Of a stretch of DNA of 64,000 nucleotides, positions 58,377 through 64,000 are shown one piece after another. Below the pieces are notes generated by a model. The model did not search any database, had not been told where the DNA came from, and saw only the letters and a list, made by a program, of their open reading frames with translations. This DNA is from Spongospora subterranea (taxonomy: Eukaryota; Endomyxa; Phytomyxea; Plasmodiophorida; Plasmodiophoridae). Made by a program: the position numbers and the translations under genes. The stretch spans positions 28,245 to 92,244 of the forward strand of contig OUQQ01000082.1 in NCBI GenBank assembly GCA_900404475.1. The letters are read 5' to 3'. Position 1 is the stretch's first letter. The number at the start of each line of letters is the position of its first letter.

Positions 58377-59975
58377 ATGTGGTGCCGTCGGCGATTATCT
58401 CCTGGAATTGGTTGGCGTTATGCTTCTGGTGAATCCGGTAAACTTACCGATCTTCGATTACCTCAAATGAGCAAGATAATGTCGAAATGGGATCCAACTT
58501 CCGATCATGAAGCGGAAGCGCGGATGCGCCGACTTCAGAGCGGGGATTTATTCTCGGACCCGTATCCGGATGGATCGCTGCAACGTCGTTTAACGGATTT
58601 ACTTGAGGCGACAGAAGACGGAGATGCTGGCGCGTTGAGCGAACTGGAGAAGGTCGTGGCCGGGCTTGACCCAGCTTCGCGTCTGCTATTCTATCGATTA
58701 AGGGAACAAGTTCTAGCATCAAGAAGAGAATCCTTGGCGGAGGCTGAAACACCCCAAGACGCCACCGATAGCGAATGGCGCGAAATTATTTCGGATTCGG
58801 TGAGACGATTTCAGGAGATCGGTCGAACAATCCAGGAATACGACAAGCGGAAACCTGAAGCAGAACGGTTGGGAACCTCCCCAGACATGACGAAACCCTC
58901 TAAGGATTCGACCAGCAATGGCGCTAGCGCTGCAAATCACACTACCACTGTCGAACAAAAGCCCAAACCTCAACTATATACTGACCGTAGTGTGACCGAG
59001 CATACAGAGGATGACGCCGGCAAATACTACACCTTTGATGGATCGTTGATTTCTGAAGGATTATCAGGGACAATAGAGGACGAATTTACCTTAACATCGT
59101 GCAGAAAGATGTTGATCAGATCGCAAGGATTTCGCATCGTTGATGGAATCCGGAATTGCGGCCAAGAACATCGGTATCAGTTTGGGGACACAATCGTTGT
59201 GGGTGGCCATCGACCTGGCGCTGGTCGCAGCACTATTCTGAATTACATTATGTCTTGGGCGAGACACCAACCCGATTGGATGACGATATTCTTACCTGAT
59301 GCCGAACGGGTTTCTGAATCAGGAAAACGTGCCATTCGCTCCACAGAACACAGTGATATGTTTATCCAGCCTGATTTGCATCAGTTGTGGTTTGCAGAAT
59401 TGGCCAAGACGCACAGCGATCATCTAGCAGCGATCCGCCTGCCGAACGCGCTCCCAGAATACTCCCTTCCTGATACAGCTACACTCATGGACCTGGTCAA
59501 ATTCGGTGCCGAGACAGAGAATGTCGGCGACTTAATTTTCCAGTTCTTCGATGTTATCAAGTCGACGAAAGACGTTAAGATACTTGTGGTTGTGGATAAG
59601 TTCAATAGTTGGCTAAGGCGATGCGCTTATTTTGATCCCGACACCACAAAGCCGTTGATGGCGTCGCAATTGGCAATGGTCCGTTTATTCATGGATCTGT
59701 TCGATAAAGGGCCTGTAAATGGCCTGATGGTTGCCGGGATGACTTCAATGTATTCATCGCCGACGACCTCTTCCCTTCGCGGTCTCCCTTCTCGTCATGT
59801 CGTCACGATTCCAGCGTACACGGCTGAGGAATTTGACACGGTTGTGGGCCATTGGCGTCATGATAATCTCTTGTTTGATCATCCTGAGGTTGACGATCTC
59901 CAGTTCAAGCAATACGTCAGTGCTATATCCTGCCGTAATCCTCGTGAACTTTCTCGCGCCCTTCAGGTTTTATAA
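58377..59975 (+). CDS. DAP3: Mitochondrial small-subunit ribosomal protein mS29 (DAP3)
   Basis: mS29/DAP3 is a P-loop protein of the mitochondrial ribosomal small subunit. Intronless, 532 aa, with a basic Arg-rich N-terminus (MWCRRRLSPGIGWRYASGES) suited to mitochondrial import. The C-terminal half (from ~residue 225) carries the DAP3 domain: P-loop region GHRPGAGRS (277-285), MTIFLPDA, KILVVVDKFNSWLRR as the Walker B-like strand, GLMVAGMTS, VVTIPAYTAEEFDTVVGHW and the closing NPRELSRALQVL. The P-loop lysine is replaced by Arg284. The N-terminal ~200 residues are helical and Ser/Lys-rich, longer than the usual leader (human DAP3 is 398 aa). I first considered ORC4, but the motif order and the VVVDKFN/IPAYTAEEF blocks fit DAP3. 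Confidence 0.85.
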   Translation: MWCRRRLSPGIGWRYASGESGKLTDLRLPQMSKIMSKWDPTSDHEAEARMRRLQSGDLFSDPYPDGSLQRRLTDLLEATEDGDAGALSELEKVVAGLDPASRLLFYRLREQVLASRRESLAEAETPQDATDSEWREIISDSVRRFQEIGRTIQEYDKRKPEAERLGTSPDMTKPSKDSTSNGASAANHTTTVEQKPKPQLYTDRSVTEHTEDDAGKYYTFDGSLISEGLSGTIEDEFTLTSCRKMLIRSQGFRIVDGIRNCGQEHRYQFGDTIVVGGHRPGAGRSTILNYIMSWARHQPDWMTIFLPDAERVSESGKRAIRSTEHSDMFIQPDLHQLWFAELAKTHSDHLAAIRLPNALPEYSLPDTATLMDLVKFGAETENVGDLIFQFFDVIKSTKDVKILVVVDKFNSWLRRCAYFDPDTTKPLMASQLAMVRLFMDLFDKGPVNGLMVAGMTSMYSSPTTSSLRGLPSRHVVTIPAYTAEEFDTVVGHWRHDNLLFDHPEVDDLQFKQYVSAISCRNPRELSRALQVL

Positions 59976-60286
59976 CCCATGTTAATAAATGATTAATCGC
60001 CAACAAATCCTTCATCTACATATTCTGCTAGTTGTCTTCATATGAAAAACAAATGTTTGTCTGTCAAGAACGCCGGTCTGTGTTGATTGAAGTTGAAGAC
60101 TATTTGATAGTCTTTTGAATGATGTTTGTGGGTTTATGATCATCTTTGAGTGAAGTGTCTGTATGAAGTTGTTGGGTATATCAGCCATATTTGAGGCTCG
60201 CCTTTGCTGATTACATAATGTGGAATGAGGAGTACCAGGCGATCGATAACATATCCCTGGTCACGCTGGGTGAAATCATTGTTTCG
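59976..60286. other. Short intergenic region DAP3/SPATA4-like
   Basis: About 310 bases with the 3' end of DAP3 and the 5' flank of the next gene. The frame of the next gene is open from about 60191 without an ATG until 60221 (ATGTGGAATG), which is a possible alternative start. Confidence 0.5.
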
Positions 60287-62877
60287 ATGAGTGGGGTGCC
60301 ACGAGAGGTGCTTAGATGGCTTCAAAGCCTCGACCTTTCCTATTCGGTAAAGAATCCGCGTCGCGACCTATCCAATGGCTTTCTAGTCGCTGAAATCTTC
60401 TCACGTTATTATGCCCACGACGTCTCCATGCATTCATTCGACAATAGTTTCGGACAGAAGCGAAAGGTCGACAACTGGAATTGCCTTGAGCGGTTTTTTA
60501 AACGCGCATCGATTCCCATTACTCGACCAGTTATCGATCGCGTCCTCGTTGCTGAACCCGGAGCTGCAGTCTTACTCTTGAAGAAAATTTACACGTTTTT
60601 GACAGCAAAGCGTATCCCGACACCGGAGCCGGTTCAGGAGTCTGAGCTCGTGCCGCCATTTGCCCGACATACGGCCTCCGTCTCCGTCAAAGAGTCCATT
60701 CAAAACGATGATCCTCCTGTTCAGGTAATTTTAAATGCGAAAGCTGCTCTAACTTTCGCCGATCTGGGTTTTGTGCGATCTTCGAAATGCCTTTTCACAA
60801 AGGAATTGTTTCAAGTATTTGGAAGTCGTGTGTGCTCTCTTGTCAAAGTTTGTTTTTGCACTGTTTTAGGGTGGTTTCCGCGAAAAGTTCTATCTGCGTA
60901 TTAACTGTAGCAGGAAAACGATAACTCAGCGAGATTGCGAGTTTTTGGTTTTAATGAGTCAATTTCTGATAACAGCAGCGATTTAAGAGTCAATCACTAA
61001 TATGGTCTTTTCAGATGCAAGCAAAAGCGCTGAAAGTGATTGCGGCACGAGAGGCCGCTATCAAAGAGGAGCGATTAAACAACCCTGAAAGGTTTATGTC
61101 GACCTCGCGCGATAAAGAACTCAAGATTCCACGGGTGACCCAACGCCTTGTACAACAGTGTTCTGATCCTGCAGCCCCGGGCACGATAACATCGTCTACT
61201 GCATCAAACTCACCACAGTCAATTCAATTGGTCAAGCAGGTAGTCGTTAAACAGGGTCATGGGCAATTGGCTGCCGAACTGGCCCAGCAGCATGCCAAGC
61301 GTTTAACGAATCATTCAACGCTAGAAGGGGCATCTCCATCCAGTCGTGGCGATTCCGGGGATCAGCCAGAGTCAATTATTGGCATTCTTGACGATATTGT
61401 TACCCGGCACTTGGGTCATTCGACCACTGCTGTGAAATTCGTCAAGGATATCGCCAATTTTGTGAACGGCGTCGATATTATTCGCAGCGTCGTACTCGAG
61501 ATGGTGGAACGCGTGGGCCAATTCGCTCAGGTTTGCGTATCCAATCCAATACAGTTCTGGGAGGTGTTTTCGCGCATGCATACATTATTACAGCTGCGAC
61601 AAACAATATTCACAGATGTGCAACAGAAGGTGGTTGATTTTCTCGAAGTTCTTGGTCGTCAAATGTCGGAGATCGATGCGGCTAGGACACAGTCGATTTT
61701 TAACGATTTCGCGTTGAATCATGTTTGTCGATTGATTGCTCGCTCACCATCATGTATGCAACGTGTTTGTCCCTTGCTCTATGCTTATGGCGATGATCGT
61801 ATGGACGCCGCGCATCGCCTTCGTGAATACTTTCAAGGTGATACCGATCAATTCATTCACAGTCTAAGCTGCATGGCGACACTAGAGAATACATTCACCG
61901 AGAAAAGCCTGGATCTATATCTATACTATATGGGGATGGGCTTGCGATCTAGTTGTCCATCAACTCGAGCTGCAGCGTTGTCGATTGGAGCTTCTCTAGC
62001 AGTGTTCCCTTTGGCAATGGAATCGCTAGTAGGTGTTTTACCTCAATTACAGGACTGTAGCCAGGACGAATGGTGGGAAGTACAAGTGCAGCTCATTCGG
62101 TTGTTGACCTCGCTACTCAAAACCATTGCTGTCGGTCATCGTTCCATTGACAATATTGAACATCTTATCATGTGCGTTATGGGACCAGGCGGTATCACGT
62201 CCTCGACAGTAATGAAATTCTGTGCTGTCACAATTGCTGGATGTGTTCACCTCCACCACGGTGTGCAAACACTATTTTTCAACATTCTTCGAGAAGATGA
62301 ATCAATTCGCAAGTATCTAATGAATCCGGACCAGGGACTCGCCCTTCCGGGGTTGATTGTTCCATCTTTAAAATGGCACGAGCTAACAATAGCCCAACAT
62401 GTTCTTGACGACCTTCATGCCACCAATGCCGGTAACATGTCATCGTATCATGTGGAGTTGTTGGGTGCTTGCATGCGTACATTAACGAGTATTCCAAGTC
62501 ATGAGTCGCAACAATGGCACAATATCCAACGATCACTTTTTGACTACGTGCTTGTGGAGTTATGCGACCCAGATCATGTTATGACTGCTGTAAAGATCAT
62601 GATCAAGATCATGGAGAAACCAGAAACGGCCGATATAATTTCGGAAGCATTCGTGTCAGGCGCCATCAACGGCATTTTCAAGCACGTATTCGGGCCTGTT
62701 GCCAATGCGCGATGCGCAGAAGAAATGATTGGACTGCTACAATTGATGTCGGAATGGGATAGGGGTCGCCATGCTCAAGCTATATCAAACACGCTGATGA
62801 AATTTAGCAACGACACGATCGAATCAGGAATCGATCTGATTCGCCAATATAACCTGAACAGATTTATCACCGTTTAG
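60287..62877 (+). CDS. SPATA4: SPATA4-like CH-domain flagellar protein with long helical extension
   Basis: Exons 60287-60724 and 61015-62877 (one 290-nt intron, phase 0, GTAATT donor, CTTTTCAG acceptor) give 766 aa. Residues ~5-115 form the CH_2/DUF1042 calponin-homology domain of SPATA4 and SPEF1 (VPREVLRWLQSLDLSY, NGFLVAEIFSRYY, VDNWNCLERFFKR), which binds microtubules in axonemes. After FARHTASVS comes a charged helix with the SPATA4-like ERLNNPERF. Human SPATA4 stops soon after (305 aa); here ~500 more residues follow, all helical and repetitive in the manner of armadillo/HEAT repeats (LIARSPSCMQRVCPLLYAYG, VEVQLIRLLTSLLKTIAV-like helices). The start ATG (MSGVPREVL) matches the family; an upstream ATG at 60221 is in frame. 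Confidence 0.82.
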
Positions 62878-63063
62878 ATAAACTCATAGGGGGAAACCCC
62901 GTTCTTTTATAAGTTGTGGAATCTTTGCAGTCGCAATTTTCACAGATCTATGTAGTTTGAAATAATATTCATAGTGATCCTAGCATGTCGCAGATCAAAA
63001 CTTTTCCTCAGATGGAGGTGATCAAATCTCTGTCGTCGCAACACTACTGTAGTATGAATATTA

Positions 63064-63522
63064 CTATGTGCCAATGGGTTGACTCTGGAGTTGCCCCGCC
63101 AACTGCCATGCGATGTCGGCGAGACCTGGAAAAGTCATGCCATGGAGCAGCTCGCAGCGGTATGAGGCGTCAAGAATGGCATTGTCGTGTTCGGGTTGGA
63201 TTTCACCAGACTGTCCAAACTTCGCTGCCAGAGCCAACTCCACCGATTCAGTCCGCTGAGTAAAATTGGACGTCATCTCCACATATGCAACGAACCGTTT
63301 GTTGTATGGTGAAACCACAGCAGCAATAGCGCAGGATACTTTTGAGGCTAACAATTCATATTCTGCACTGCCTCCATACGCAATGATCAGACATGCTGGC
63401 CCACGTATTCCCTCACATTTGCTAACATAAATGATCCAATCATAGCATATTCCCGGCACGTTTGTGACAGATACGCTGATGAGTTTCAACCGGCAGACCC
63501 ACCCAGCTGCATTAGGACACAA
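63064..63522 (-). CDS. Hypothetical protein, partial exon
   Basis: Minus-strand open frame of about 150 codons without an ATG, so it is probably a 3' exon. Its protein-like content includes GPACLIIAYGGSAEYELLAS, KVSCAIAAVVSPYNKRFVAY and the end LDASYRCELLHGMTFPGLAD. An acceptor could be TTTACAG or ATGCAG near 63530-63550. An upstream exon cannot be fixed: the minus-strand frame at 63604-63855 is antisense to an inverted copy of this gene's end, so its coding status is doubtful. No family recognised. Confidence 0.35.
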   Translation of the reverse strand: MCPNAAGWVCRLKLISVSVTNVPGICYDWIIYVSKCEGIRGPACLIIAYGGSAEYELLASKVSCAIAAVVSPYNKRFVAYVEMTSNFTQRTESVELALAAKFGQSGEIQPEHDNAILDASYRCELLHGMTFPGLADIAWQLAGQLQSQPIGT

Positions 63523-63775
63523 TCTGGATCAAGCAAATCTGTAAACTCATACAATAAATTTTGTCCTACCCAGAATGAAGTTGGATTTGCAGTAGGATAA
63601 AATTTACACGGATCCGAAACTCTGCTGTTCAATTTTTGTCGTACCCGGTATGAAAAACCGTCGCGAAGATTTCACACCCAATTCATGATCGGTATCCCAT
63701 TGTTCGTCCCGGACGGTCAAACAATCCATTCCCAATGTCTCATATCGCAGCGAGCTGCTCCATGGCATGGCATGG
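63131..63775. repeat. Inverted partial copy of a coding segment
   Basis: About 40 bp at 63131-63172 occur in reverse complement at 63733-63775. Read on its coding strand each arm gives nearly the same peptide, ASYRCELLHGM (minus, inside the hypothetical exon) and VSYRSELLHGM (plus, followed by AWRLQ and a stop near 63820). The plus-strand copy looks truncated. Confidence 0.65.
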
Positions 63776-63887
63776 CGACTGCAGGTCTCAATCGCTGCCT
63801 CTTCGTTGTAGCCAAGGTAATTCGCTTTTTGCACGCGATCGTACTGCAAGTTCAATAGGGGGTATCAAAGTTGCGATTCCGCAGAAT

Positions 63888-63939
63888 TTAAAAAGCGCTT
63901 TTAAAGGGTGTCCACGGACCCTTTAAAAGCGCTTTTTAA
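63888..63939. repeat. Perfect 22-bp hairpin, 8-nt loop
   Basis: Arms 63888-63909 and 63918-63939 are exact reverse complements around an 8-nt loop. The AAAAGCGCTTTTAAAGGG core recurs in part at 63976-63989, and a second small stem (AAAAGCA ... TGCTTTT) lies at 63944-63967. The arrangement looks like the terminal inverted repeats of a small foldback element running off the end of the window. Confidence 0.85.
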
Positions 63940-64000
63940 TTTTAAAAGCACCTCGGGAGATGCTTTTGAAATTTCAAAGCGCTTTTAAACTACGAGGCTA

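Noticed and set aside
58377..59975. ORC4 or another AAA+ ATPase
   Set aside because: The P-loop lies in the second half, is degenerate, and the downstream blocks match DAP3/mS29, not ORC4 motifs.
1..64000. tRNA or rRNA genes
   Set aside because: Scanned by eye for T-arm GGTTCRA and A/B-box patterns and rRNA words; none formed a full cloverleaf or conserved stretch. A tRNAscan-SE run would settle it.

Overview
The window is nuclear DNA from a flagellated (zoosporic) eukaryote, most likely on the fungal side of the opisthokonts: a chytrid-like fungus or an aphelid/rozellid relative. The evidence is short GT-AG introns (about 45-300 nt), opisthokont-type housekeeping genes, a membrane-anchored chitin-deacetylase-like enzyme, and genes otherwise typical of ciliated cells (TSNAXIP1-like, SPATA4-like, a long coiled-coil protein). 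TAA, TAG and TGA all act as stops in the confident genes. Two runs of N show it is a draft scaffold.

Layout. 0.9-12 kb: EB1/Bim1 (+), then Furry/Tao3/Mor2 (-, six exons resolved here, 2304 aa) and a WD40 protein (-). 13.1-13.7 kb: an inverted duplication of a small basic coiled-coil gene around an assembly gap. 13.9-23.4 kb, all minus: a small membrane protein, an RPAP2/Rtr1 CTD phosphatase (three exons resolved) and a very intron-rich IML1/DEPDC5 gene (GATOR1/SEACIT) that seems to lack the DEP domain. 24.2-26.4 kb: ELP2 (+, three exons resolved). 28.5-29.5 kb: an orphan five-helix membrane protein (-). 29.8-34.1 kb: a decayed LTR-type retroelement joining a Ty3/gypsy-like gag-protease to a Ty1/copia-like integrase-RT-RNase H, with a gap flanked by an exact 236-bp duplication.

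34.7-39.8 kb: a TSNAXIP1-like coiled-coil gene (+). 40.6-41.5 kb: a short tandem-repeat array directly before a gene for a small secreted acidic protein. 42.1-45.0 kb: a coiled-coil gene (-). 46.5-53.3 kb: RTEL1 helicase (+) with a C-terminal RING-like domain. 54.0-55.3 kb: a cluster of short interspersed repeats and a decayed gene. 56.0-56.9 kb: the chitin-deacetylase-like enzyme. 58.4-60.0 kb: mitochondrial ribosomal protein mS29/DAP3. 60.3-62.9 kb: SPATA4-like CH-domain protein with a long helical extension. 63.1-64 kb: an orphan gene, an inverted partial copy of it, and a perfect hairpin.

The genes do not form an operon-like unit. They fall into cell-shape and microtubule control (EB1, Furry), flagellum (TSNAXIP1, SPATA4, coiled-coil), nutrient signalling (IML1), transcription and tRNA modification (RPAP2, ELP2), genome stability (RTEL1) and mitochondrial translation (DAP3). 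Exon limits given as resolved were checked for GT-AG ends and reading phase by hand; the other multi-exon genes are given as spans with anchor motifs.
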